Source of the DNA: Siansivirga zeaxanthinifaciens CC-SAMT-1
GTDB lineage: Bacteria; Bacteroidota; Bacteroidia; Flavobacteriales; Flavobacteriaceae
Assembly (NCBI RefSeq): GCF_000941055.1
Contig: NZ_CP007202.1
Coordinates: 1,918,001 to 1,982,000, forward strand
Length of the DNA stretch: 64,000 nt
Reading direction: 5' to 3'
Positions 29,001 through 36,982 of the stretch are shown one piece after another (within the stretch, counting starts at the first letter, position 1; each line of letters begins with the position of its first letter). A program made the position numbers and the translations under genes. The notes beneath the pieces were generated by a model. It was not told the origin of the DNA and searched no databases. It worked only from the letters and a program-made list of their open reading frames with translations.

Positions 29001-29524
29001 GGAGGTGATGGTATAGCATAACATAAGTTAATTGTTACACTGTTTATTGTTCCTCCTGTTCCATTCCTGTCATCACTAACGCTTACAACCCAATTTCCAT
29101 TAGAATTTTCGCCGTTAAAACTTGCTAAAGATCCTTCTGGTCGGTAAGTTCCCGATAATGTTGTATTAAAAGTGGGTAAGGTATTTAAAGATGCATCATC
29201 AAAAGTAACATTATTGTAATTATTTCCATTTCCACCATTATCTGTTGATAATTCTACAACAGTGCCCGAAGGCGATATTAAATAGATGTCTAAATCTTGG
29301 TTACGATTATGTGAAATATTAATTATGACATTAACATCGGTTATGATAAAAGACTCTGGGACATTTATTACTGTTTCATATGGGGTAACAGTGTACGAAT
29401 TAGAAATGGAAGTTCCAGGATTTTCAGTGTAAAATGTACAAATGTTTTGGGCGTAAAATTTAGATGATAAAATAAAAACAAAAAATAGTATTAAACTTAA
29501 AGGTAATACTTTGAGAGATTTCAT
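26051..29524 (-). CDS. Large T9SS-exported surface protein with P-domain and lectin-like domains
   Basis: A 1157-residue protein with a signal peptide (to about residue 25, FYAQ). Residues ~35-168 match a proprotein-convertase P-domain (LDIYLISPSG, then NGNWVVSVSDD). Residues ~190-410 are LamG/concanavalin-like. Residues ~425-590 contain a WGEETRN-type beta domain common in flavobacterial surface proteins. A long beta-rich region follows and the end (~1075-1157) is a T9SS type A sorting domain. No protease or hydrolase catalytic motif is visible. It is probably an adhesin or structural surface protein. It stands alone, with a 305-bp AT-rich upstream gap. Confidence 0.83.
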   Translation of the reverse strand: MKSLKVLPLSLILFFVFILSSKFYAQNICTFYTENPGTSISNSYTVTPYETVINVPESFIITDVNVIINISHNRNQDLDIYLISPSGTVVELSTDNGGNGNNYNNVTFDDASLNTLPTFNTTLSGTYRPEGSLASFNGENSNGNWVVSVSDDRNGTGGTINSVTINLCYAIPSPPIGGYTGPGGVGSNDGNSDLVIWYRPDNGISTSGTSVNSWSNSAGIPALDISETGTQRPSLDANAINGYDEVDFNGFNRLRTGLNLNTSNFITDKASSFLVSKADNTWQSSSVYTTDPLEVNRFSNHVPWSGSVYYDIGSCCTNNARIEVGGLTGLNNYSIWSYLADAATGKQLYRNQTLLQDRANTLTYNSHATHRFNIGGNTTGTNGFYGSITELVIYKTKVNTAQRIIIDNYLAAKYNQTLAFNDIYDQDNAGNGNFDHHVAGIGQASDGTNHTDSQGTGIVRINNPSMINNNTFLFWGEETRNPTYNFTTNTTNYTEQLNSRWRVSRQGNLGTVTVSFDISSLDLSGKPSCAPLQLVEDNNYDFSSPINVYNLTIVGNTATATGVEFQNNRYFTLRYAKEIVWDGTTYFNGSGLNNAPNTADACYKLIIKAGATATLNTDAYVNEIEVEPGATLYVSDGVLIRVDNEVVINGTIDLLGEAQLIQNHTGTNLNSGSGSLKIRQQGTSNFYNYNYLSAPVNRGGFWQVGYLKDAAGTTINFTSALNANPNTSPITLSNRWLYKFKGPSNDYFSWKKISTSSNLEPGIGFTIKGSGSTTANQEYIFEGLPNNGDYNIPVTAGTDILTGNPYPSALDADQFIIDNASIIDGTLYFWESFDSNNSHYLSNYEGGYATYNLMGVSLPAVADTSGLTSGNGTASKPAPTQYINIGQGFFTTIISTGNLTFNNGQRQFARESLGETVFYKSVNKKGSSSNKIDNRSKVWFSFTAPAGITKTIGLGYDKDHATYNYDKGYDAKSYDALRNDIYWFSNNEPLAILALPEINTEDSLPLRIKVSDAGIYKFNISKIENIPDYLNIFLHHKTENKYYNLKNGEATLLLKKGTINDYSIVFKEDNTLGTKTIKETQFITTYNPETKILKVISKNEEAFSSFEIFNGLGQSVIKIKNPDSNNINLATISNGIYILKITTTDSVISRNIKFIKD

Positions 29525-29829
29525 AAGATTAGGGGCGTTAATCGGTTTTTGTTTAGCAATTTCTGTTTAAAAATTTATGCAAAAGTAGGGATTTTTTAAT
29601 AAATATTAATTTTTGAAGATTTTTTTACACCAAATGAGTTAATTTGCAATAAGAATAATAATTTTGTTTAGAGAAACTAAGGATATTATATTTATAATTT
29701 TGAGGTTTTATTTATTGTTAAATTTTAAATAAAATGAGACATAAAATTATAAATTTTTACTAATTTTAAAAAAATATTAAACCCTAGCTTATTAAAACAT
29801 CTACTTTAAACCAAAACCCAATTAAAATC
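29525..29829. other. AT-rich divergent intergenic region
   Basis: This 305-bp gap separates the start of the large T9SS protein gene on the minus strand from the small 65-codon gene on the plus strand. It is very AT-rich and has no open frame or strong hairpin. It must hold the promoters of both genes, but I cannot place them with confidence. Confidence 0.5.
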
Positions 29830-30027
29830 ATGGCAAGAGCAATGCTAGAGTATACTAAAACTATACTCAACAAAGTTAGTTTCGATGCGACTTTGTTTTG
29901 TAAAGAAGTACAAAAGGCAGTACAACGTTTGTTACCATCGGAAATTGAAGAATTAAAATTGTTTATTCTATCATTGGTGCAGCAAAATCCAGAGTTAAAC
30001 CAATGTTTAATTTATTTGAAAGCATAA
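29830..30027 (+). CDS. Small conserved-looking cytoplasmic protein of unknown function
   Basis: A 65-residue protein with no signal peptide or membrane segment and a mostly helical prediction. The sequence around SFDATLFCKEVQKAVQRLL and the later EIEELKLFI is amphipathic. It is flanked by a clear terminator and starts with ATG after an AT-rich leader, which supports a real gene. I recall similar short proteins in other flavobacteria, but I do not recognise a named family. Confidence 0.7.
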   Translation: MARAMLEYTKTILNKVSFDATLFCKEVQKAVQRLLPSEIEELKLFILSLVQQNPELNQCLIYLKA

Positions 30028-30028
30028 T

Positions 30029-30058
30029 AAAAAAGTCGGCTCATTAGCCGACTTTTTT
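30029..30058. terminator. Rho-independent terminator after the 65-codon gene
   Basis: AAAAAAGTCGGC pairs perfectly with GCCGACTTTTTT around a 6-base loop. It begins 1 bp after the stop codon and could also serve the opposing oxyR gene. Confidence 0.9.
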
Positions 30059-30142
30059 ATTTTAACAAGGTTGTTACTGTTTGCTGGTTGAATAAAAATC
30101 ATATTCAACATTAAATTTTTTTTCAATTTTTTAAAAATAGCA

Positions 30143-31087
30143 TTATCTTTTTTGAGGCAACGGACTTATAATTTTTACATTTTGAAAGGCGATGGCACCG
30201 CGTATAACTCCAGAAATTACATCTTGTAACGCCTCAATAATTTGCATTTTTAATTCGCTTTTATGATAAATTAAACTCACCTCTCGTGCTGGTGCTGGAT
30301 CGTTAAAAAAATGTAAATTTTCTTTTTCCTTTTCGTTAATTTCTAAAGTATGTAAATAAGGTAAAAGGGTCATTCCCAAACCTTCATTTGAAAGTCTAAT
30401 TAAGGTTTCTATACTGCCACTTTCTAATTGAAAATGCTCGTCGGATTGGTTTTTAAACGCTTTACAAAGGTTAATTACACCATCTCTAAAACAATGGCCA
30501 TCTTCTAGTAATAACATATCACTAATATCTAAATCGGCCACATCAATTTTTTTATTACTGTGCAATCGGTGCGATTTAGGTATATAACTTACAAAGGGTT
30601 CGAAATACAAAACACGTTCTTTAATGCTGTCGTCTTGTAAAGGTGTTGCAGCAATTGCCGCGTCTAAATGCCCATCTTTTATTCTGGAAATAATTTCTTC
30701 GGTAGTTAATTCTTCAATTTTAAGCTTAACTTTAGGATGCTTTTTAATGAAATTCTTTAAAAACATAGGCAGCAGTGTTGGCATAATTGTAGGGATAATA
30801 CCTATTTTAAATTCTCCACCAATAAATCCTTTTTGCTGATCTACAATGTCTTGTATGCGGTACGACTCGTTTACAATATTTCTGGCTTGGGTTACTATTT
30901 TTTTGCCAACATCGGTTAATTCTATTGGTTTTTTACTTCGGTCAAAAATTTGAATAGAAAGTTCTTCTTCTAATTTTTGAATTTGCATGCTCAATGTGGG
31001 TTGTGTAACGAAGCATTTTTCGGCAGCCTTTGTAAAATTCTGATTTTCGGCTACAGCTAAAACGTAGTATAATTGTGTAATAGTCAT
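30143..31087 (-). CDS. oxyR: OxyR-type LysR regulator (hydrogen peroxide sensor)
   Basis: A 314-residue LysR-family regulator. The N-terminal winged helix (1-60) has the recognition segment KCFVTQPTLSMQIQKLE. The effector domain contains GHCFRDGVINLC with cysteines at 199 and 208, the same spacing and even the same numbering as the peroxide-sensing pair of E. coli OxyR. Peroxide would oxidise them to a disulfide and switch on antioxidant genes. It is divergent from dps, 102 bp apart, the usual arrangement for a regulator and its target. Confidence 0.93.
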   Translation of the reverse strand: MTITQLYYVLAVAENQNFTKAAEKCFVTQPTLSMQIQKLEEELSIQIFDRSKKPIELTDVGKKIVTQARNIVNESYRIQDIVDQQKGFIGGEFKIGIIPTIMPTLLPMFLKNFIKKHPKVKLKIEELTTEEIISRIKDGHLDAAIAATPLQDDSIKERVLYFEPFVSYIPKSHRLHSNKKIDVADLDISDMLLLEDGHCFRDGVINLCKAFKNQSDEHFQLESGSIETLIRLSNEGLGMTLLPYLHTLEINEKEKENLHFFNDPAPAREVSLIYHKSELKMQIIEALQDVISGVIRGAIAFQNVKIISPLPQKR

Positions 31088-31120
31088 TGTATCAATTTAG
31101 GTTATAAAAATATAAAAACT

Positions 31121-31141
31121 ATCAATAAAACTTATCGATAA
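31121..31141. promoter_or_regulatory. Candidate OxyR operator between oxyR and dps
   Basis: The perfect palindrome TTATCGATAA (31132-31141) is preceded by the related half-site ATCAATAA (31121-31128), offset by 13 bp from ATCGATAA (31134-31141). Its position in the divergent gap fits a LysR-type operator. The assignment is inference. Confidence 0.4.
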
Positions 31142-31189
31142 ATCTGTTAATTATAAATTAATTTCGATGTAATAAAAAATATACACATT

Positions 31190-31669
31190 ATGACGATTAA
31201 CAGTATTGGTTTAGATACACAAAAAACAAAAGCATTAGCATTAGATTTAAATAATTTATTAGCTAATTTTCAAATATATTATCAGAATTTAAGGGGAATT
31301 CATTGGAATATAAAAGGGAAACGCTTTTTTGACTTGCATGTTAAATTTGAAGAGCTATATACCGATGCTAACCTTAAAATTGATGCCATTGCAGAGCGCC
31401 TTTTAACTTTAGGTGAAACACCGCTACACACTTTCGAAGATTATACCAAAAATGCGCAGGTTCCTGTTGGAAAAAACATATCTCAGGATGAAAAAGCCGT
31501 GACATTAATAGTAGATTCTTTGTTTGAATTATTAAAAATTGAACGTTCTATATTAGCAAAATCTGATGCTGCCAACGATGAAGGCACCAACGCTATGATG
31601 AGCGACTTTATAACAGAACAGGAGAAAACAGTTTGGATGATGAAAGCTTGGTTGAGCGAAACTGTTTAA
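31190..31669 (+). CDS. dps: Dps ferritin-like DNA-protection protein
   Basis: A 159-residue Dps protein. The intersubunit ferroxidase residues are all present with the family spacing: His38 (IHWNIKG), His50, Glu54, Asp65 and Glu69 (DAIAERLL). Dps dodecamers oxidise Fe2+ with peroxide and store it, protecting DNA. The gene is divergent from oxyR and very probably OxyR-controlled. A strong terminator follows 13 bp after the stop. Confidence 0.95.
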   Translation: MTINSIGLDTQKTKALALDLNNLLANFQIYYQNLRGIHWNIKGKRFFDLHVKFEELYTDANLKIDAIAERLLTLGETPLHTFEDYTKNAQVPVGKNISQDEKAVTLIVDSLFELLKIERSILAKSDAANDEGTNAMMSDFITEQEKTVWMMKAWLSETV

Positions 31670-31682
31670 ATTGATTAATAGC

Positions 31683-31713
31683 AAAAAAAAGCGACCACTA
31701 GGTCGCTTTTTTT
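31683..31713. terminator. Bidirectional terminator between dps and DUF2141 gene
   Basis: Eight As then GCGACC pair with GGTCGC and seven Ts around a 4-base loop. The right end overlaps the stop codon of the minus-strand DUF2141 gene by 2 bases. Confidence 0.9.
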
Positions 31714-32134
31714 ATAACTTAATGTTAAGTGCTACATCTTCATCTCGAACTTGAAATTTAGCGGTATTAAATTGTGGTGGTCCAAAGGACATATCGTTAT
31801 TCGAGGCGCCGTAAGATTCTTTTGGTATTCCGTTGGTTTCAAAATCCATTTGGTTATTGCTGTTTTCGTCATGAAACGCTATAATAGCATATATTCCGGG
31901 TTCTACATTTTTAAATGTTAGAATAACACTACCGTTTTCAATAGTGCTTTTTAAATTTTGAATGCCTTTTCCTTTCATAAATGTAGCTTCATTATTTAGT
32001 GAAACCAATATTTGTCCGTTATTATTAGCAATGTTGTTTATTTTAACCGTAATAGTTTTTCCTGTATTAGTTTCTTGAGCTTGTGTAAAGTTTACGAATA
32101 ATAGTAAAGCAATAATTGTAGTGATAGTTTTCAT
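31712..32134 (-). CDS. DUF2141 secreted protein
   Basis: About 140 residues from ATG 32134, which gives a good signal peptide (MKTITTIIALLLF, cleavage after TQAQ). The upstream ATG at 32158 only adds eight residues before it. The remainder matches the DUF2141 beta-sandwich: GQILVSLNNEATF, GIYAIIAFHDENSNNQMDF and GIPKESYGAS. The family is periplasmic or outer-membrane associated with no proven function. It stands alone and ends inside the shared terminator. Confidence 0.88.
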   Translation of the reverse strand: MKTITTIIALLLFVNFTQAQETNTGKTITVKINNIANNNGQILVSLNNEATFMKGKGIQNLKSTIENGSVILTFKNVEPGIYAIIAFHDENSNNQMDFETNGIPKESYGASNNDMSFGPPQFNTAKFQVRDEDVALNIKL

Positions 32135-32256
32135 GATGTTAGTTTTTATTAATGACACTTCAAATATCTTATACTAAACTGAAGAATACGAAAGTGAATA
32201 ACCGAATTGTATAATTTTAATGATGAATTGTAATTTTGAAAAAAACACCGAGGAAA

Positions 32257-33591
32257 CTAAAACACACCACGCGATTTTATTTCTAAATACTTATTAATGG
32301 TGTCTATGGTAAGTTGTTCGGGAGTTGTTAAAATAGAGTAGATACCATACTTTTTTAACTCATTAACTATAAGGCGTTTTTCAAATTCGAATTTTTCGGC
32401 GATTACTTTATCGTAAACATCTTGAACCGTTTCCGATTTATTTTTTATTAGCGCATCTAAGGCTGTATTTTTAAAGAAAATAACCACCAATACATGACTT
32501 TTGTTAATGGCTTTTAGATAGGGTAATTGTCTGTTTAATCCATCGAGTGTTTCAAAATTGGTGTACATTAAAATAAGACTTCTATGTGGAATATGGCGTT
32601 TTAAATTGGAGTAAAGTCTGCCAAAATCACTTTCAAAAAAATTAGTTTTAACGTTGTAAAGAGCTTCTAAAATAAGTTGCATTTGTGTGCTTCTGCGTTC
32701 GGCAACTACCATATTGTCTAGGTTTTTTGAAAACGAAAACACGCCCGCTTTATCATTTTTCTTTAAAACAACATTGCTTATTACCAAGGTGGCATTTATT
32801 GCATAATCTAACAGGCTAAGTCCTTCAAAAGGCATTTTCATAATGCGGCCTTTATCGATAATGCAGTAAACGGGTTGCGATTTTTCGTCCTGAAACTGGT
32901 TTACCATTAAATTGTTTCGTTTCGCGGTAGCTTTCCAATTTATTGTTCTTAAATCGTCTCCCAAAACATACTCTTTAATTTGTTCAAACTCCATGCTATG
33001 ACCCAAACGACGCACTTTTTTTAATCCGTATTCTAAGGTATTTTGATTAATATTAAGAAGTTCGAATTTTTTTAACTGCTTAAAACTGGGGTAAGTGGCT
33101 ACCATTGCTCCCGAGTTAAACGTGAAGCGTTTTGCAACTAAATTTAAAACCGAATGGCTATAAATATTTAAATCGCCAAAATGATATTCGCCGCGCTCGG
33201 TTGGTCTTAAATTATAGGTTATTTGTTTGGTAATTTTTGATGGGATACTCGTTTTTATTTTAAAATCGCGTTTTTGAAACTGTTCTGGTATTTCATCAAT
33301 TATTTCTAAATACACTAAAAAAGGGTAGTGGTTACTTATGTTTATTTGAACATCGTTTTTGTCGCCATTCGAAAACTTATCGGGTAGTACTCTACTGGCT
33401 TGAATTTTATGTTTACCAGAAAAAACTAAAATAAAATCAAAAACAAATAAAACAGCCAAAACTAAAATGAGGAGTTGCGCTATATTAAAAAGCACCGGAA
33501 TAAAATAACTTAAACCAAATAGTACAACAATGCCAATACCAGCATAAAAAAATCGGGGTTGTATGTAAAAGGGCTTAAGAAATGTTTTCAT
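32257..33591 (-). CDS. DUF58 domain protein of the MoxR cluster
   Basis: A 444-residue protein with two N-terminal membrane helices (~15-60), a beta-rich middle, then the DUF58 segment (GDDLRTINWKATAK near residue 210) and a vWA-like C-terminal half. DUF58 proteins occur with MoxR AAA+ ATPases and are thought to act in metal insertion or envelope complex assembly. It follows DUF805 by 8 bp and is the last gene of a minus-strand operon that begins with the SpoIIM-like gene at 37968. Confidence 0.87.
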   Translation of the reverse strand: MKTFLKPFYIQPRFFYAGIGIVVLFGLSYFIPVLFNIAQLLILVLAVLFVFDFILVFSGKHKIQASRVLPDKFSNGDKNDVQINISNHYPFLVYLEIIDEIPEQFQKRDFKIKTSIPSKITKQITYNLRPTERGEYHFGDLNIYSHSVLNLVAKRFTFNSGAMVATYPSFKQLKKFELLNINQNTLEYGLKKVRRLGHSMEFEQIKEYVLGDDLRTINWKATAKRNNLMVNQFQDEKSQPVYCIIDKGRIMKMPFEGLSLLDYAINATLVISNVVLKKNDKAGVFSFSKNLDNMVVAERRSTQMQLILEALYNVKTNFFESDFGRLYSNLKRHIPHRSLILMYTNFETLDGLNRQLPYLKAINKSHVLVVIFFKNTALDALIKNKSETVQDVYDKVIAEKFEFEKRLIVNELKKYGIYSILTTPEQLTIDTINKYLEIKSRGVF

Positions 33592-33599
33592 TTTTCAGG

Positions 33600-33953
33600 C
33601 TAGTTTTCGGTAGGTTTTCCAATATCTTCAATGGCATCGTGGTTTCCTTTTCCTTTCGGATTATTTCCATAAGCGTTAGGTCCATATTCGCCATCACCAA
33701 AAAGCATCCATAAACTATAAAAAGGAATAATTTGATACCAGCCACTGTTCCCGCGGTCATGACAACGTTTAGCGCCTTGTGCCAACATAAACCAAAATAT
33801 TGGAATGAGTAGTATTAAAAAGGGGATAGCATATTCGCCATCTTGAAAACCAAGAATATCAGTTAGTGTAATAAAGAAATAATAAATTATAGCACTAAGC
33901 CCGTACTCGGTTCTTCTTATCCTGCCTTTAAAAGAAAATGGATTTTTAAACAT
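33600..33953 (-). CDS. DUF805 small membrane protein
   Basis: A 117-residue inner-membrane protein with about three hydrophobic segments. The family pattern is FSFKGRIRRTEY at the N-terminus and AKRCHDRGNSGWYQIIPF near residue 80. The tail is hydrophilic and Gly/Asn-rich. It is inserted between MoxR and DUF58, which are usually adjacent. It is 42 bp after MoxR and 8 bp before DUF58, so it shares the transcript. Confidence 0.88.
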   Translation of the reverse strand: MFKNPFSFKGRIRRTEYGLSAIIYYFFITLTDILGFQDGEYAIPFLILLIPIFWFMLAQGAKRCHDRGNSGWYQIIPFYSLWMLFGDGEYGPNAYGNNPKGKGNHDAIEDIGKPTEN

Positions 33954-33995
33954 GTGTTTTTAATTATATAATTAGCTATTTAAACCTCTTAACTA

Positions 33996-35051
33996 TTAAC
34001 GAGGTATTTCTACAGTTTCAATAATTTGTTTAATAATTTGTTTGCTGGTAACACCTTCCATTTCGCGTTCTGGGGTTACTATAACCCGGTGATGTAATAC
34101 AGGAATGGCAGCTCGTTTTATGTCTTCTGGAGTTACAAAATCTCTTCCAGACATCGCTGCAAAAGCTTTACTCGATTTTAAAATGGCAATTGAAGCTCTT
34201 GGTGAGGCACCTAAATATAAAAACGGATTGTTTCTGGTGGTTACAATAAGTTCTGCAATGTACTGCAGTAAATGTTGCTCTACTAAAACCTGACTTACCA
34301 AAGATTGATATTGTGCAACATCATACGCGGTTAAAAACGAGTTGATGGTGTCTGTTTTAATTTGTTCTTTAAGGTCGTGCTCGCGTACTAAAATTTCAAT
34401 TTCTTCCTCTAAATTGGGGTAATCGACATCAATTTTAAACAAAAAACGGTCTAACTGTGCTTCGGGCAAGCGATACGTGCCTTCTTGCTCAATCGGGTTT
34501 TGAGTGGCTAAAACCATAAAAGGCGCATCTAATTTATATTGATACCCATCGATAGTTATTTGTTGTTCTTCCATAACTTCAAATAAAGCCGCTTGCGTTT
34601 TTGCGGGCGCTCGGTTAATCTCATCAATAAGAATCATATTAGAAAAAATAGGACCTTTTTTAAATTCAAACTCCGATTGCTTTAAATTAAACACCGAGGT
34701 CCCTAGAATATCACTGGGCATTAAATCGGGGGTGAATTGTATTCTGCTAAAACCCACTTGTAACGATTTGGCTAAAAGTTTGGCAGTCACGGTTTTTGCA
34801 ACACCAGGAACGCCTTCAATTAGCGCGTGACCTTTGGCTAGTAAAGCCGCAATAAGCATATCTACCATGTCTTTTTGGCCAACAATAACTTTTCCAACTT
34901 CGTTTTTTATTTGTTGCACACTGTTTTGTAAGCCGCTTAAATCTAACCGATTGGTAAAGTATAAATCACTGTTGGTGTTTGCAACCGTATCGTTGGTGTT
35001 TTCATCTGGTGCAAAAGCATTTTGCTCTTGGTTTTCTATTGATTCGTCCAT
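33996..35051 (-). CDS. MoxR-family AAA+ ATPase
   Basis: A 351-residue AAA+ ATPase. The Walker A is GVPGVAKT and the Walker B is ILIDEINRAP, followed by ATQNPIEQEGTYRLPEAQLDRF for sensor and pore-region motifs; GASPRASIAI is the sensor-2 part. An acidic N-terminal extension (~1-40) is specific to this copy. MoxR ATPases are chaperones that work with DUF58 and vWA proteins. It sits between the DUF4350 gene (2 bp away) and DUF805. Confidence 0.93.
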   Translation of the reverse strand: MDESIENQEQNAFAPDENTNDTVANTNSDLYFTNRLDLSGLQNSVQQIKNEVGKVIVGQKDMVDMLIAALLAKGHALIEGVPGVAKTVTAKLLAKSLQVGFSRIQFTPDLMPSDILGTSVFNLKQSEFEFKKGPIFSNMILIDEINRAPAKTQAALFEVMEEQQITIDGYQYKLDAPFMVLATQNPIEQEGTYRLPEAQLDRFLFKIDVDYPNLEEEIEILVREHDLKEQIKTDTINSFLTAYDVAQYQSLVSQVLVEQHLLQYIAELIVTTRNNPFLYLGASPRASIAILKSSKAFAAMSGRDFVTPEDIKRAAIPVLHHRVIVTPEREMEGVTSKQIIKQIIETVEIPR

Positions 35052-35053
35052 AA

Positions 35054-36260
35054 TTAGTTATCGTAAAAAGCTTCTATGAGCTTATTTAATGTTATTAAAT
35101 TTTTTTCGTAAAACTCATTTTTACTTCTTATCCAGTTAATGTAGCTTATTAATTGGTTAATAGCTTCTTTTTTCTTTCCAGATTTAGAGATTAATTTGGT
35201 TATAAAAACTGCATCTAACGTGTTGGTTTCTATATTATAATCATTTCTTATGCTTTCAAGAAAATAAGTAATTTTTTTTATGAATAAGATTTTCGTAATC
35301 TTGATTTTCAATATACAAGTTAGAGATGGTTTTAACAAAAGCAACACTTGTGTTCTCTAAAGGTTTTAAAATTTTAATGATACGCTGACGCCTTTTTGCA
35401 TTGAAAATAATAAATAATAAAGTAAAAATTAATGCCGTGTACCAAGCCCATCTAAAAGACAATTGGTCTAAAAACCAACTTAAATTCGACTTCTTTTCAA
35501 CCTCATTATTATAAGGAGTTTGTATTTTAGTGTATGAATCGTAGTAAATGTCACTGTTTGGTAAATACGATAATACTGCTTCGGTATAAGTATATCTGTT
35601 TTCTTTTAAAAGATGATAGTTGGTAAACGCTTTTGGTTCGGTGTGAATAAAAATGCGGCCTTTACCAAACGGAACTTCAATAAAATTTACATGTTTGTAA
35701 TCTATTTTAGAATGTCCTAAAACCTTATAATTAGTAGTATCAAATTCAGAAAAATAATAATCCCCCCGACTGCGATCCAGTTTTACAGGTGTAAATGATG
35801 AATTTTGTAACGATACATAAGATATATTGTCATCTTTATTAGGTATATACTTTATTGCAATTTTAAGGGTGTCCTGTATTTTTTTATTAATAAAATAGTC
35901 AGATATAAAAACGGTGTTTCCTTTATAGGCAAATTTTAAAAGTGAATTTATAGAAAAATCGGTTAAATAATTTGAGGTTCCTATAGAAATAAAGGTGCCT
36001 TTAGCAACATGGTCGCCATAACTATTTTCTCTATTGGCGTTAAAATAACTGGAGGGCTGATAATAAACCGTTCGTATTTTTTGATTTTTAAACAGATTTG
36101 GTAATTCTTTATAAAAAATGCTTAATCCGAAAGGCTTGTTGCTTTTCTCGTTAAACGATTCTTCCCAGTCTACTTTTTTTGTATATCCAAAGTCTAAAAA
36201 GAAAGCTCCAAATAGTATTAGAGCTATTATTATTAAAATAGGAAGCAGCTTTTTCATCAT
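35054..36260 (-). pseudogene. DUF4350-type membrane protein, frameshifted at an 8-base homopolymer
   Basis: The first piece (35256-36260) covers an N-terminal membrane helix, a DUF4350-like extracytoplasmic domain (~35-250) and a second helix near residue 275. It ends abruptly after ENLIHKK. The second piece (35054-35347, another frame) continues in register from KKITYFLES to the stop and has the expected cytoplasmic end. The junction is a run of eight Ts (35272-35279 on the plus strand). Seven would restore one continuous protein of ~400 residues. The gene overlaps the upstream gene by 4 bp and is 2 bp from MoxR, so it belongs to the operon. Homopolymer miscall and real slippage mutation are both possible. 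Confidence 0.85.
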
Positions 36261-36982
36261 TTTACTAAATTTAAAAGATTCGTAAAATGGATTTTAGCAC
36301 GCGTGTACTGTTCGGTACTTATTGGGAATTCTCCATACCATATATAGTTGTACAAATACGAACCATAAGAGAAATCTTTACTGTAAGGAGTGTTGTAAAG
36401 TTCGTTTAGGTATTCTGAGTTTGTTTTATCGTCTTCAAATTTTATAAGTTTTTTTAAACTCATGTTTTTTAAAACCAATAAATAATAAAATCGTATGGCA
36501 AGTCGGTAATCGTTATTAGTTTCGGCGTTAGTAATTAAAGCATTGATATCGGTATTTTCAATATTCTCTGCCGTGATGGCTTCATCACTATCAATTTTTT
36601 TTGATTTTTTAGAATTGAATAAACCTGGCCGCCCTTCATTAATAAGTAAATAGGCCAGAAATATAATGGCAATAATAAGTGCTATGTAGAAAATAATATT
36701 AATATAACTAAAATCGAAATCAAACCCTTCGGTATTATTGTCTTCTTCAATTTCAGGATCTCCATTTTTGTATGCTTCATAATTACCAGAACCTTTTTTT
36801 GTGCTTCCAACCACATCGTTACCCTCGTAATTAAATTTATCATTGGAATACCGCGATTTAAAATCAGAATCAAATTTTCTAGGCGATTGGGCATAAGCTT
36901 CCATAGTATTATTAAATGAAAACCCATGCAAACAAAAAGCAAGTAAAAAGCCTAATACAATATGTAAATGCTTTGTTTTCAA
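36257..36982 (-). CDS. DUF4129-like membrane protein of the MoxR cluster
   Basis: A 241-residue protein with a signal-like N-terminal hydrophobic segment (~8-25), a polar extracytoplasmic region, one membrane helix (~98-115) and a helical cytoplasmic domain (~140-241). The cytoplasmic part resembles the C-terminal region of DUF4129 proteins: RLAIRFYYLLVLKNMS, then SYLYNYIWYGEF. It overlaps both the upstream SpoIIM-like gene and the downstream DUF4350 gene by 4 bp, so translation is coupled. Role unknown. Confidence 0.78.
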   Translation of the reverse strand: MKTKHLHIVLGFLLAFCLHGFSFNNTMEAYAQSPRKFDSDFKSRYSNDKFNYEGNDVVGSTKKGSGNYEAYKNGDPEIEEDNNTEGFDFDFSYINIIFYIALIIAIIFLAYLLINEGRPGLFNSKKSKKIDSDEAITAENIENTDINALITNAETNNDYRLAIRFYYLLVLKNMSLKKLIKFEDDKTNSEYLNELYNTPYSKDFSYGSYLYNYIWYGEFPISTEQYTRAKIHFTNLLNLVK

